A stretch of 64,000 nt of DNA from Flavobacteriales bacterium (GTDB lineage: Bacteria; Bacteroidota; Bacteroidia; CAIKAF01): contig JAKRSD010000028.1 of the NCBI GenBank assembly GCA_022402535.1, forward strand, positions 17,584 to 81,583, read 5' to 3'. The translations under genes were made by a program, and so were the position numbers. Positions within the stretch are counted from its first letter, which is position 1; every line of letters begins with the position of its first letter. Of this stretch, positions 27,028 through 36,173 are shown piece after piece. The notes under the pieces were generated by a model. It was not told the DNA's origin. It did not search any database and saw only the letters and a program-made list of their open reading frames with translations.

Positions 27028-27651
27028 ATGCGTGTTCTTTTTCAAAGAACCGGCGGTTTTCTTATTCTCTGGTTGGTTTTTCTCTTGTTGGGAACTGTAT
27101 TGATTTCTCTTTATGGAAAAACGGGTTTTCATATTCTGGTAAACCGCTATCAGCCTGAAACAACAGACACAATTTTTATTTGGATTACCCGATTGGGTGA
27201 AGGCTGGGGACTAGCTGCTGGATTTATATTTCTATTGTTTTACCATCGTAAATCGCTGTTGTTTTACTTTTCCTCGTGGGCTTTTTCGGTGCTGACGGTT
27301 CAATTTTTCAAAAAAGGATTCTTTTCCAACATTCCGCGTCCGGCTTCCGTTTTTGCCGAGGATGGTCCCGTGCGGTTTGTAGAAGGAGTCAGCTATCGCC
27401 ATTGGGAAAGTTTTCCGTCAGGGCATACGGCCGATGCTTTTTCGGTTTGTTTTGCTCTGGCATTAATCATGGGCAACACATATCGTTCGTCCTGGTGGTT
27501 TTTTCCTGCCTTTTTAATAGCCTTTTCCAGAGTTTATCTATCTCAACATTTTCTACAGGATGTCTTGGCCGGTTCTTTGGTTTCGGTGCTTTGCACCTCA
27601 CTTTGTTTTTTAATGTGGCATAAATGGAAACCCGGATTCTTGAATACGTGA
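27028..27651 (+). CDS. PAP2 family membrane phosphatase
   Basis: A 207-residue inner-membrane protein with five to six hydrophobic segments and the three phosphatase motifs: KKGFFSNIPRP (KX6RP, about residues 92-102), PSGHT (near 131) and SRVYLSQHFLQDV (near 171). Such enzymes dephosphorylate lipid phosphates such as undecaprenyl pyrophosphate or phosphatidylglycerophosphate on the periplasmic side; substrate not determined here. Co-transcribed with the START-like gene. Confidence 0.9.
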   Translation: MRVLFQRTGGFLILWLVFLLLGTVLISLYGKTGFHILVNRYQPETTDTIFIWITRLGEGWGLAAGFIFLLFYHRKSLLFYFSSWAFSVLTVQFFKKGFFSNIPRPASVFAEDGPVRFVEGVSYRHWESFPSGHTADAFSVCFALALIMGNTYRSSWWFFPAFLIAFSRVYLSQHFLQDVLAGSLVSVLCTSLCFLMWHKWKPGFLNT

Positions 27652-27704
27652 AGAATCACGTGAAACGGATTGTGCATTAGAAAATAGCTCAGGAGTTTTA
27701 GGAA

Positions 27705-27732
27705 GAATGATGTAAATTTGACAAAATCATTC
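27705..27732 (+). promoter_or_regulatory. promoter and palindromic operator of the MNT-HepT pair
   Basis: GAATGAT (27705-27711) and ATCATTC (27726-27732) form a perfect seven-base inverted repeat whose 14-base centre contains the -7 element TAAATTTG (27713-27720). A regulator bound here would block RNA polymerase. The next gene encodes an XRE DNA-binding domain, so autoregulation is the natural reading. Confidence 0.6.
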
Positions 27733-27750
27733 AAAATAGAATTGTTCAAG

Positions 27751-28338
27751 ATGGACGAATTTGGCGCAATAATCAGAAAACTTCGTAAAGAAAAAGGGTT
27801 ACCCCTGCGTGCGGTTTCGGCCTATCTCGACATGGATCAGGCTATTTTGAGTAAAATTGAAAGGGGACATCGCACTGCCAACCGAGAACAGGTATTGAAG
27901 TTAGCCGAGTTTTTTCAAATCAATGAAAACGAATTGTTGGTTTCCTGGCTTTCAGATAAGTTACTTTATGAGATTGCCGATGAAGAAATGGCATTGAAAG
28001 CCTTACAGGCAGCAGAGGAGAAGGTAGGGTATAGATATTCAACTGTAAACTTGCCTAAACTTATAGAATACATTAAAGAAGTATTGAAAAAGGATGGCAG
28101 AGTGGCTACAGCATGGCTTTTTGGTTCAATAGTCACTCATGAAGTCAAACCCGAAAGCGATGTGGATATTATGGTGGAGTTTAAAGAAGATAAAAAATAT
28201 TCCATGTTTGATTTATTGGATATCGCATTCAAAATTGAAACTGCCATTAATAGAAAAGTGGATTTGGTTGAAAAAGGGCATTTAAAAGATTTTGCATTAA
28301 AAACGGCAAATAAAAATCTGCAAAAAATTTATGGCTAA
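27751..28338 (+). CDS. XRE-type DNA-binding domain fused to MNT nucleotidyltransferase antitoxin
   Basis: A 195-residue two-domain protein. Residues 1-65 are a Cro/C1-type helix-turn-helix (IIRKLRKEKGLPLRAVSAYL, DQAILSKIERGHR). Residues about 105-195 are a minimal nucleotidyltransferase: GSIVTHEVKPESDVDIMVEF carries the GS motif and the two metal-binding aspartates. In type VII toxin-antitoxin systems MNT neutralises HepT by adding AMP to a tyrosine. Here the antitoxin also carries its own repressor domain. Start at ATG 27751; an upstream TTG at 27718 lies inside the -7 element. Its last eight bases overlap the HepT gene. Confidence 0.9.
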   Translation: MDEFGAIIRKLRKEKGLPLRAVSAYLDMDQAILSKIERGHRTANREQVLKLAEFFQINENELLVSWLSDKLLYEIADEEMALKALQAAEEKVGYRYSTVNLPKLIEYIKEVLKKDGRVATAWLFGSIVTHEVKPESDVDIMVEFKEDKKYSMFDLLDIAFKIETAINRKVDLVEKGHLKDFALKTANKNLQKIYG

Positions 28339-28669
28339 GCCCACACCTAAAGAACGTATTGAACACATTCTGGAAGCAATCAGGCTAATTAAATCTTTTG
28401 TTGCCGAAGTAGATGAAAATGCGTTTTTGCACGATGTAAAAATTCAAAGCGCTGTACAATATCAATTCTTGATTATCGGAGAAGCGATTCGACATGTCGA
28501 CGATTCAGTTTTAGCTAAATACCAATATCCTTGGCACATACCCCGATCTTTCAGAAATTTTATAATTCATGTATACCATGGAATTAAAATGGAAAGAGTT
28601 TACTATGCCGCTCTAGATTTGGATGAATTGGAAAAACAATTGAAGGCAATATTGGATAATGAATTTTAA
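28331..28669 (+). CDS. hepT: HepT-like toxin (DUF86), partner of the MNT antitoxin
   Basis: A 112-residue all-alpha HEPN-fold protein. The RX4HXY motif is intact: RNFIIHVY with Arg75, His80 and Tyr82. In characterised pairs Arg and His form the RNase site and the tyrosine is the residue AMPylated by MNT. The rest (VKIQSAVQYQFLIIGEAIRH) matches the family. It starts inside the end of the antitoxin gene, so the pair is translationally coupled, antitoxin first. Confidence 0.9.
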   Translation: MAKPTPKERIEHILEAIRLIKSFVAEVDENAFLHDVKIQSAVQYQFLIIGEAIRHVDDSVLAKYQYPWHIPRSFRNFIIHVYHGIKMERVYYAALDLDELEKQLKAILDNEF

Positions 28670-28824
28670 TTCAGTTTTACAAAGCCTGGTTTTAAATAAT
28701 TTTATGTTGATGCTGAAAATAAAGTGAAGGTATATTTTATCAGAAATGAGAGATTTTTAATTCATAGAGATTACCTTAAAAAACACTTTTTCGTTCGCTT
28801 CGCAAACTGTATTTTTATGCCCTC

Positions 28825-29694
28825 ATGCACGCACAAAAAATTCATCTTACCGAATGTCCCCGTGATGCCATGCAGGGGCTTTCTTACCTGATTCCCACGG
28901 AGGAAAAAATACGATACATCCAATCCCTGTTGCAGGTAGGATTTGACGTTCTGGATTTCTGCAGTTTTGTTTCGCCCAAAGCCGTTCCCCAAATGGCAGA
29001 TTCAGATCGGGTGGCCGAAGCAATCAGTAGTGTGCAGACTTCCACGGAGCTGCTTTCCATTATCGGCAACGTGAACGGCGCCGAAAGAGCCCTTCAATTT
29101 CCGTTTATTACCTATGTGGGTTATCCGCATTCGGTTTCGCCTACATTTCTTCAGCGTAATATCAATACGGACGTGGAAGGTTCTTTAGACAGAATCCGCC
29201 GCATTCAGGAATTGGTTCACGGTAAAATTGAACTCTTGTCCTATGTTTCCATGGCATTCGGAAATCCGTATGAAGATCGCTGGAGTCCGGAATTGGTGGC
29301 CGAATGCGTTCAGGATTTAGTAAAAGTAGGAATCCGGAAAATCACCTTGGCCGACACAGTGGCCGTGGCCACTCCCGATACACTCAAACCTGTTTTTAAA
29401 TTGCTCTTAAATGAGTTTCCAAATGTGGAATTTGGCGCTCATCTGCATACCACCCCTTCAAATTGGAAACAGAACGTGGAGGCCGTTATCAGTAGCGGTT
29501 GCCACAAAATTGAAACGGCAATGTTGGGCCTGGGTGGTTGTCCCATGGCAAAAGATGAATTAACCGGAAATCTTCCGACAGAAAATTTGGTTTCCTACTG
29601 CGACGAAAACGGATTGGAATTACAGATCAACAGACAAAAATTCGGCGAAAGTTTTCAGATGGCGTCCGAAATATTTTCACAATACTCTCATTAA
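28825..29694 (+). CDS. hydroxymethylglutaryl-CoA lyase
   Basis: Splits HMG-CoA into acetoacetate and acetyl-CoA, the last step of leucine degradation. A 289-residue TIM-barrel: LTECPRDAMQG (Arg13, Asp14), VEFGAHLHTTPSNW for the metal-binding histidines, and the lid cysteine in GLGGCPMAKDELTGNLPTE. Together with leucine dehydrogenase at 21.4 kb it points to leucine catabolism. Followed nine bases later by the dGTPase gene. Confidence 0.92.
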   Translation: MHAQKIHLTECPRDAMQGLSYLIPTEEKIRYIQSLLQVGFDVLDFCSFVSPKAVPQMADSDRVAEAISSVQTSTELLSIIGNVNGAERALQFPFITYVGYPHSVSPTFLQRNINTDVEGSLDRIRRIQELVHGKIELLSYVSMAFGNPYEDRWSPELVAECVQDLVKVGIRKITLADTVAVATPDTLKPVFKLLLNEFPNVEFGAHLHTTPSNWKQNVEAVISSGCHKIETAMLGLGGCPMAKDELTGNLPTENLVSYCDENGLELQINRQKFGESFQMASEIFSQYSH

Positions 29695-29703
29695 ACCCGG
29701 CCT

Positions 29704-31038
29704 ATGGAATGGATTCACTTGCTCAGCCCCGCCCGTCTTTCGCAAACCGATACTCCGGAAACGGGGCTTTACAGAAGTGAATTTGACAAGGATGTGGACC
29801 GGATTATCTTTTCGCATCCTTTCCGTCGTTTGCAGGACAAAACGCAGGTGGTTCCGCTACCCGAACATGATTTTGTGCATACGCGGCTCACACATAGCCT
29901 GGAAGTGAGCAGTGTGGGGCGTTATCTGGGCAAAAAAGTGGCGGTTACCCTTTTTGAGCGATATTTGAATCTGGGCAGCACAGGCATTTCTCCTTCTGAT
30001 GTGGGCTCGGCTGTGGCTGCGGCCTGTCTGGCACACGATATAGGTAATCCGCCTTTTGGACATTCGGGTGAGCAGGCCATATCGCAGGTGTTTAAAAATG
30101 GAATGTTTTCCTACGCCAAAGCGGAATGCACGCCTTCTCAATGGGCTGATTTAGAAAATTTTGAAGGTAATGCGCAAGGTTTCCGCCTTTTGGCCGGTAA
30201 AGGAAAAGACGGACTCAAACTTACGGTTACCACACTTGGCGCCTTTTTAAAGTATCCGCGCGAAAGCGTGATGGATAATCCCAATCCGGCAAAAAGAAGT
30301 CATAAGAAATACGGCTTTTTTCAAAGCGAAAAGCCATTGGCAAAAAAGCTTTCCGAATTAGCTTCGCTCACGGGGTATGAATCTCAGGCGCTTTGTTTTT
30401 CGCGTCATCCGCTGGTGTATTTAACCGAAGCGGCCGATGATGTCTGTTATCTGATTATTGATTTGGAAGATGCCGTACGCATGCGCGTGGTGAGCGAAAA
30501 GGAATATGTGGAACTGCTGCAGCCCATTTTGGGCGATAGTTTTAATGTGGAAAAATACAGGGCCATGACTCCGCTGAATGACCGGATCGGATTGTTGAGA
30601 GCGATGGCCATCAATAAACTGGCTGATGAATGTGCCGATTATTTTCTTGAACACGAACAACAAATTCTTTCGGGAGAATTGGACCAGTCCTTATCGGATA
30701 TTATTTCAAGGGCTACGCTATTGAAGGAAATAAGCCGATTCAGTGTGAAAAATATATACAACAGTCAGCAGGTACTCGAAATACAGGCGGCAGGGTTCAA
30801 GGTGCTTCCCGGTTTGATGGAAATATTTATGTCGGCAGCCGAAGATGCCCGCCAACACAACGGAAAACCGAAAAACCCTGCGAATAAAAACAATTGGGAT
30901 TTATTTAAAGCCCTAACTGAAACCACCGAAACGCCTTCTGACTTTTACTCCACGGCACTCATGGTGATTGACTTTGTATCGGGCTTAACCGACAGGCATG
31001 CCGTGCGCCTTTTCCGTAAATTATCAGGATTGGGATAA
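29704..31038 (+). CDS. dgt: deoxyguanosinetriphosphate triphosphohydrolase
   Basis: A 444-residue HD-domain enzyme that removes tripolyphosphate from dGTP and so shapes the dNTP pool. The metal site is complete: His59 in HTRLTHSLEV, and His111-Asp112 in CLAHDIGNPPFGHSGE, with the later Asp in EAADDVCYLIIDLED. N-terminal YRSEFDKDVDRIIFSHPFRR is typical. Such enzymes can also limit phage replication, though nothing nearby suggests a defence role. Confidence 0.94.
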   Translation: MEWIHLLSPARLSQTDTPETGLYRSEFDKDVDRIIFSHPFRRLQDKTQVVPLPEHDFVHTRLTHSLEVSSVGRYLGKKVAVTLFERYLNLGSTGISPSDVGSAVAAACLAHDIGNPPFGHSGEQAISQVFKNGMFSYAKAECTPSQWADLENFEGNAQGFRLLAGKGKDGLKLTVTTLGAFLKYPRESVMDNPNPAKRSHKKYGFFQSEKPLAKKLSELASLTGYESQALCFSRHPLVYLTEAADDVCYLIIDLEDAVRMRVVSEKEYVELLQPILGDSFNVEKYRAMTPLNDRIGLLRAMAINKLADECADYFLEHEQQILSGELDQSLSDIISRATLLKEISRFSVKNIYNSQQVLEIQAAGFKVLPGLMEIFMSAAEDARQHNGKPKNPANKNNWDLFKALTETTETPSDFYSTALMVIDFVSGLTDRHAVRLFRKLSGLG

Positions 31039-31064
31039 CCAATAAGCCAATTCGGAATTCGTAA

Positions 31065-32768
31065 TTAAAACAGCGTTTCTTTTCTCCCGATGTTCATGCG
31101 CACATTGAGTGCAGCCCAAAGATTACTTCTTGTCAAAGACGCTTCGGTGCTGGATTGTCTGCGGTAAATGGCATTGAAATCTATCCAAAGGTTGTGGCGA
31201 ACCATGTAGGAAGCACAAAAATCGGCCATGGCAATCTTGGTGTTGGCACCTGTACCCACATAATTACCGTAATCCTGAGTACGGGTTACATAGGGTTTGG
31301 TGAGGTCGCTGCCATAGTTGAAATTCCCTGCGGGGTCTAACCCCTGAACGGCATAAAATCCTTTAGCGGTAAGGTTCACCCTGCGATGCGGCTGATAGCG
31401 CACTACGCCCAGTACTTCCCAAAAGTTTGCACCCAGCGGATGCGCCATGGGCTGGTTGTAATGCGTGTATGCGCCCTCGCTGATTCGGTCGGTGTACATA
31501 AACGGTCGAACATAATTTCCTTCAAACTGTACATCCAGGTTTTTTATGGTGAATACATCCACATATTTAATTCCTAACTGCACGGCCTGTTGGTTTCCGA
31601 ACCATCCGCTTTTGGCCCGGATTTCGGCAATGCTGAATTCGCTCACGGCAAATTGTCCGTAAATCTGCACATGACGAAGAAAATTCACTTTAAAATCCAT
31701 ACCCACGATGGCGGCATTTTTACTACCGATAAAGCTTTCCACAGCACGGTAAAGGATTATCGGATTCAGGTAATTCCACTCAAAACGGGCATCGGCTTTT
31801 TCACTTCCGTTGGTGATGGCTTCAAAGATGCCGATGTTCACATGTTTACCCAGATTTAAACTCAAATGGTGCATGGAAAACCATTTTTTATCAAATCCCT
31901 GGTAGGCATATTTTGAGGTGTTGTTGATTCCCTGTGCTAACATCCACTGATAGTTGAAAATCCACACTTTTACATTGGTTTTCAGGAACAGATAACTGGG
32001 GGCAAAATTTCCCAGAATCAGCGAACGGTACCCGGGACTCAGTCGGTTTTGGTCGTGCCCGAATTGAAACTGCAGCACATCTTTGATGGCTGAAAAAGTA
32101 AGGTATCCGCGGAAGTTGAAATAGTCGTAGCCCTGGGTTTTAAAATCTTTGTAAAAATTTTCACCCGGAACTGCTCCGAATTTTTGCTCATAATCCTGCA
32201 TATAGCGGGGCAGACGGGCCTGGTTTTCGCCCAGAAACGTGTAAAATCCCAAACGGCGGCCTATCATGCCGCGCAACTCAAAACCGCGTGTATTCTGAAA
32301 AGTGTATCCTCCTGCACCTCCCGTGCTTCCTCCTATGGAACCATAGAATACAGGATTGAATTGTACTTCGAATATTTTATTTTTTGCCTGATAGTGGTAA
32401 AGCGCATTTTTCTTCCGGTAAAAATGTTTGAAAAACGTTTTCCGGATAGGGTATATGCTGTTACCTGCATTTGGGTCGGATGACCATTCCCAGTTATCGT
32501 CTTTTAAATATCCCAGGTTGAATTTATCTCTTCGGTTCAGCCGCATTTTGGTGCTGTCGCCCGAAATATCTTCTAAAAAAGTAGCCACATCCTGCCGGCG
32601 GATTTGGCCTGCCGTGAGCCATAATTTATTCGAAAGTCGTCCGCTTTTGATTTCGTAGCGTTCCACTCTGTGGTAATATTCATCATCCAGCGGAACATAA
32701 ACGCCTTGTGCTTGGGAGAGTATGGATACAGCAATGGAAAATACAGACAGGGTAAAGATTTTTCTCAT
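31065..32768 (-). CDS. outer-membrane beta-barrel protein, Wzi/RemB-like
   Basis: A 567-residue protein with a signal peptide (ending SQAQ, residue 21) and long alternating beta-strand sequence with many aromatic girdle residues. The segment FGHDQNRLSPGYRSLILG and the following paired strands resemble the capsule-assembly protein Wzi and the gliding-associated RemB of Flavobacterium. That would fit a surface-polysaccharide or adhesion role. The family link is from motif memory, so the exact name is uncertain; the barrel nature is well supported. Single gene. Confidence 0.7.
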   Translation of the reverse strand: MRKIFTLSVFSIAVSILSQAQGVYVPLDDEYYHRVERYEIKSGRLSNKLWLTAGQIRRQDVATFLEDISGDSTKMRLNRRDKFNLGYLKDDNWEWSSDPNAGNSIYPIRKTFFKHFYRKKNALYHYQAKNKIFEVQFNPVFYGSIGGSTGGAGGYTFQNTRGFELRGMIGRRLGFYTFLGENQARLPRYMQDYEQKFGAVPGENFYKDFKTQGYDYFNFRGYLTFSAIKDVLQFQFGHDQNRLSPGYRSLILGNFAPSYLFLKTNVKVWIFNYQWMLAQGINNTSKYAYQGFDKKWFSMHHLSLNLGKHVNIGIFEAITNGSEKADARFEWNYLNPIILYRAVESFIGSKNAAIVGMDFKVNFLRHVQIYGQFAVSEFSIAEIRAKSGWFGNQQAVQLGIKYVDVFTIKNLDVQFEGNYVRPFMYTDRISEGAYTHYNQPMAHPLGANFWEVLGVVRYQPHRRVNLTAKGFYAVQGLDPAGNFNYGSDLTKPYVTRTQDYGNYVGTGANTKIAMADFCASYMVRHNLWIDFNAIYRRQSSTEASLTRSNLWAALNVRMNIGRKETLF

Positions 32769-32787
32769 AAGGTGTAACTTGATAAAT

Positions 32788-32816
32788 CAAAAGTAATGGA
32801 AAAAACTGCACAGCAA
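32788..32816 (-). promoter_or_regulatory. promoter of the Wzi/RemB-like gene
   Basis: On the minus strand TTG (32816-32814), an 18-base spacer and TACTTTTG (32795-32788), 20 bases before the ATG at 32768. Confidence 0.65.
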
Positions 32817-32823
32817 AATCCGT

Positions 32824-32831
32824 TACTTTTG
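32824..32831 (+). promoter_or_regulatory. -7 promoter element of miaE
   Basis: TACTTTTG, exact TAnnTTTG match, 17 bases before the ATG at 32849; it lies back to back with the divergent promoter at 32788-32816. Confidence 0.6.
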
Positions 32832-32848
32832 CGCATATTTTCAAACAA

Positions 32849-33436
32849 ATGGGTGTATTACGATTACAGATGGCCACTGACCCGAGGTGGGTGAATATTG
32901 TGGAAATGAATCCGCAGGAAATTCTTACCGACCATGCCTGGTGCGAGCAAAAGGCGGCATCCTCTGCCATCAGTATTATTGTGGGTTTTCCGGAATATAC
33001 CGAGGTGGTGAATGAAATGACGGCACTGGTGCGCGAAGAGATGGAACATTTTCAGCGGGTGCATGATTTTATTCAGAAAAGAGGGTACACCCTGGGCCGC
33101 GAACGCAAAGACCCTTATGTGAATGATTTACTCAAGTTTGTAAAAAAGGGAGTGGACCGCCCCACTTTGCTGGTGGAAAAACTGTTGGTGGGAGCCATGA
33201 TTGAAGCCCGCAGTTGCGAACGTTTCCGTTTGCTTTCTGAACATATAAACGACCCCGAACTATCTGTTTTTTATCGCGAACTGATGGAATCGGAGGCGGG
33301 ACATTATACCATGTTCATTACACTGGCCCGCAGCATTAAACCCCGCGAGTATGTAGACAAACGCTGGTTTGAATTTTTAGAATACGAAGCTTCCGTAATG
33401 GAAAATTACGGAAAAGGCGAAACCATCCACGGATAG
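32849..33436 (+). CDS. miaE: tRNA-(ms2io6A37)-hydroxylase
   Basis: A 195-residue ferritin-like diiron monooxygenase that hydroxylates the isopentenyl group of 2-methylthio-N6-isopentenyladenosine-37 in tRNA. Iron ligands fall in DHAWCEQKAAS, REEMEHFQRVH, GAMIEARSCERFRLL and MESEAGHYTMF. It is an aerobic enzyme, so the organism uses oxygen at least some of the time. Single gene; it ends six bases before the convergent SGNH hydrolase. Confidence 0.9.
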   Translation: MGVLRLQMATDPRWVNIVEMNPQEILTDHAWCEQKAASSAISIIVGFPEYTEVVNEMTALVREEMEHFQRVHDFIQKRGYTLGRERKDPYVNDLLKFVKKGVDRPTLLVEKLLVGAMIEARSCERFRLLSEHINDPELSVFYRELMESEAGHYTMFITLARSIKPREYVDKRWFEFLEYEASVMENYGKGETIHG

Positions 33437-33442
33437 TTACTC

Positions 33443-35071
33443 TTATTGTTTAATGATTTTGTGCACCGATTTTCCGGCTTCAGATTCCAGGGTAATAAAA
33501 TAAATTCCCGAAGGGAATGCCGAAATATCAATGCGGTGTTGAACAGGCACAGCATTCAATATCGTTTTCCCGTTTACATCTTTTACTTCAACCCGTTGAA
33601 CGTCCTTTTCACTTTCTATGGATATCAATCCCGAAGTAGGATTGGGAAACAGGTGCATGTCTTGTTTTTGATGTTCGGAAATGGAAACCTGCCCTGTACC
33701 ATATTTAAGGTTTAACACAGGAGCCAATTCAGGGTCAGATGTGCCCGAAAAGGTAACCACTCCGTTACTTGCCGAAGGAATAGAAATAACAAACTGCGTA
33801 GGATTTTCAGGTTTGATATGAGCCAAAATGGAAGGCGGTAAATCTAACCGAATCCAGTGTCCGTTTCCTCCGTTGGAACCGAATCGGCATGCATTTCCAT
33901 TGGCATCGCCCGGGGCGGCATAATCTTCGGCCTCAAGGTTGAACGATGCGCCAAAAGCGCCGTTTTTTACTTTCACTTCAAATGTACCGTCTATAGGATT
34001 GTTTCCGGTGAGGCTTTCCCTACGAAGAAAAAGAGAAGCTTTTTCCAAAGTGGTGTCGGCCATTTGGGGAGTATCAAAGGTAAGTACCGTGGCATAATAT
34101 TCTCCGGTATTTACGCCCATTTTCAAATCAGAGGAAACATTACCCAAAGAGGAAACACTTCCTGATTCATTTCCAGCCAAGAGGTACAAATCGTCCATGA
34201 AAAATTTATGGTAAAACTTTTTGGTGTGTTCTTCAATCAGTGCTCTATAGCCTCCCGGCGATAAATGGAAACAATCTTTAGTGATGCCATAATCGCGCAT
34301 GGAATTGGCGGGCGAAGGATAATCCGTAAACCCGATGGGAAGCGGGGCCGAACCGGCAGCATAGGTACCTCCGGGTGCCACGCCTAAGGGATTGTTTTGT
34401 CCATACACATACTGCATGAGGCCCATCGCAGGAATGAAATCTACCTGCGGGTCTGCGGCTGCATAAGCGGCTACACTGTCAGAAAATTCATTGAGCAGGT
34501 TGTTTAACTGTAAAAACGAAGGAAAACCCATGCCTGCCCAGGTGCCATAAAAAGGATGACTGGATTGGAAGGGGGCAACACTTTCCACCACTTCCTCAAA
34601 ATTGGGATAACAGTAACCGCTCCATACGATGCGAATTCCCGGGCGTGCGCTTTTTATAAATTCGATTACCTGCAGCAGCCTTTCAGATACTAAATGTTTT
34701 AGTGAATCGGTCTGTTGTTGGGTAAAACTGATATGCCAGTCGCCCATCACATCGTTTCCGCCGATGCTCAGGTGTACGACTTCAATATCCGGATTTTGGG
34801 AAAGTTGCAGGGCAATTTCATCTTGTTTGGCCTGAGTAAGAAAATCGTCGGTTTCGGCACCGTTTTCAGCAATAGTCAGGTTCGTGAAGTATTTATAATT
34901 GGAATGTCCCCATTTGGTCATGATGTTGTTGATGGTTTGGTCCACTCCCATAAAAAAGGCCCAACTGTCGCCCACCAGCAAAATTTTATTTTGATTGGTT
35001 TCGGTGCATTGGGCAAATGAAAAGTGCTTAATCACAGAGAGAAAAAGAAGAGAAGCGAGGAACTTTTTCAT
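33443..35071 (-). CDS. secreted SGNH/GDSL hydrolase with T9SS sorting domain
   Basis: A 542-residue exported protein. Signal peptide to about residue 20 (FSFAQ), then an SGNH esterase/lipase domain with GDSW (block I), GGNDVMGDW (block III) and DCFHLSPGG (block V, Asp-His). A beta-sandwich follows, and the last 75 residues are a type A sorting domain: LFPNPTSGLISIES, VEVKDVNGKTIL, FPSGIYFITLES and the KIIKQ end. The protein should be exported by T9SS and bound to or released from the cell surface. Substrate not known. Confidence 0.9.
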   Translation of the reverse strand: MKKFLASLLFLSVIKHFSFAQCTETNQNKILLVGDSWAFFMGVDQTINNIMTKWGHSNYKYFTNLTIAENGAETDDFLTQAKQDEIALQLSQNPDIEVVHLSIGGNDVMGDWHISFTQQQTDSLKHLVSERLLQVIEFIKSARPGIRIVWSGYCYPNFEEVVESVAPFQSSHPFYGTWAGMGFPSFLQLNNLLNEFSDSVAAYAAADPQVDFIPAMGLMQYVYGQNNPLGVAPGGTYAAGSAPLPIGFTDYPSPANSMRDYGITKDCFHLSPGGYRALIEEHTKKFYHKFFMDDLYLLAGNESGSVSSLGNVSSDLKMGVNTGEYYATVLTFDTPQMADTTLEKASLFLRRESLTGNNPIDGTFEVKVKNGAFGASFNLEAEDYAAPGDANGNACRFGSNGGNGHWIRLDLPPSILAHIKPENPTQFVISIPSASNGVVTFSGTSDPELAPVLNLKYGTGQVSISEHQKQDMHLFPNPTSGLISIESEKDVQRVEVKDVNGKTILNAVPVQHRIDISAFPSGIYFITLESEAGKSVHKIIKQ

Positions 35072-35279
35072 TACAAGTAGTTAAAGATAAAGTGAGGCTA
35101 ATGTAACAAAAAAATAACCCGGATGTAATTTGGGAAAGTTGGGAATAATAACAAAGTGATGCACCATATCCTTTTGACGGCACGTATTAATCCGAAAGAG
35201 TCGAGGAAGAGCCTGAATAAATCTAATTGATGTTAATGTTTTCATGAATAAGAAAAAACTACATTCGAAGACAGAATCC

Positions 35280-35450
35280 CTGCTTTCGGCAGCGTAGGAA
35301 TAAAAAGGCGTTAAGAAATAGCGAAGCCTTGGAGCTGTTTTAGCCTTTTTATTCCGGTGCACGGCAACGCATCCGAAAGCAGTGCCTTTTCTTTGTTTAC
35401 TTTCTTTGGGCAAGGCAAAGAAAGTAAAAGCCTGCCCGGCTTGAGGGCAG
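35280..35450. repeat. structured palindromic element of three hairpins
   Basis: Lies in the 499-base gap 35072-35570, which otherwise shows nothing. First, a 103-base imperfect stem-loop: arms 35280-35289, 35292-35295 and 35297-35309 pair with 35373-35382, 35367-35370 and 35343-35355 (10, 4 and 13 perfect pairs). Second, TTTACTTTCTTTG (35396-35408) pairs perfectly with 35416-35428 around GGCAAGG. Third, CTGCCC/GGGCAG at 35432-35450. The set looks like a REP/MITE-type interspersed element. It has no counterpart elsewhere in the window, so repetition in the genome is inferred. Confidence 0.6.
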
Positions 35451-35570
35451 ATAATGAAAGCGTTCCCCCCAATAAAAACTGCGACATTTTTAACTTAGGA
35501 GGAACGATAATTAAAAGCAAGTCCATTAAATATTGTGTGAATAAGCTTCACTCAGGAATATAAATTATAT

Positions 35571-36173
35571 ATGTTTGATGAAGTGTATGGAACTCATATC
35601 ATGGACTCATTATTTCAAAAAATAAAAATATGCTTAGGGGTTTTGCTGATATCTATAATACCTCTTTTAGGTATTATTCTTTTTTCCTTTACTAATAAGT
35701 TATCTTCAGCAATCTTTTTGTTTTGCATAGTCGTATTATCAATTGGAACAGGTTTTTTACTTATAAAATATTATGATTCTCATATTGTTAAGAAAAGAAA
35801 TAAAGAGAAAGAAAAAAGAAATACAGAATTACGACAAAAAGGCAGATTGAAAAAAGTCCATTACGAAAATCTACTAATTGGGAGTAGGAGTGAATTAAAG
35901 GAAATTATTCCTTTGTATTATACTTCAAGAATGCAAACCCTTGATGGTTTAATTGGGATTGAACGTGATAAGAAGCTCAAAAACAGTGAATATTCAGTTA
36001 TAATTTACAAAGAGAAAATGGATTACCAAGAACAGGTTTATATCAGTTCTGAAATTAATAAGGATACTAAAACGCTGACATTTAAAATCTTAAAACAAGA
36101 AACAATAGATTTGTATATTGACCCTTTAAATAAAGAGAATTATTTTTTTGATCTTGACTTTCTCGAAGCTTAG
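35571..36173 (+). CDS. AT-rich orphan membrane-anchored protein of unknown function
   Basis: About 200 residues with two hydrophobic helices near the N-terminus (ICLGVLLISIIPLLGIILF and IFLFCIVVLSIGTGFLLIKY), then a Lys/Glu-rich linker (KKRNKEKEKRNTELRQKG) and a soluble domain of about 110 residues. No family is recognised. It is markedly more AT-rich than its neighbours and directly follows the palindromic element, which suggests late acquisition. The start may be ATG 35571 or ATG 35601. Confidence 0.6.
   Translation: MFDEVYGTHIMDSLFQKIKICLGVLLISIIPLLGIILFSFTNKLSSAIFLFCIVVLSIGTGFLLIKYYDSHIVKKRNKEKEKRNTELRQKGRLKKVHYENLLIGSRSELKEIIPLYYTSRMQTLDGLIGIERDKKLKNSEYSVIIYKEKMDYQEQVYISSEINKDTKTLTFKILKQETIDLYIDPLNKENYFFDLDFLEA

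Noticed and set aside
29704..31038. dGTPase as part of an anti-phage defence island
   Set aside because: Neighbours are metabolic genes; only the MNT-HepT pair 1 kb away hints at defence, which is not enough.
35081..35526. Minus-strand short reading frames in the 35 kb gap as genes
   Set aside because: They run through the hairpin arms, have no start signals or recognised family, and are best explained as frames crossing a structured repeat.
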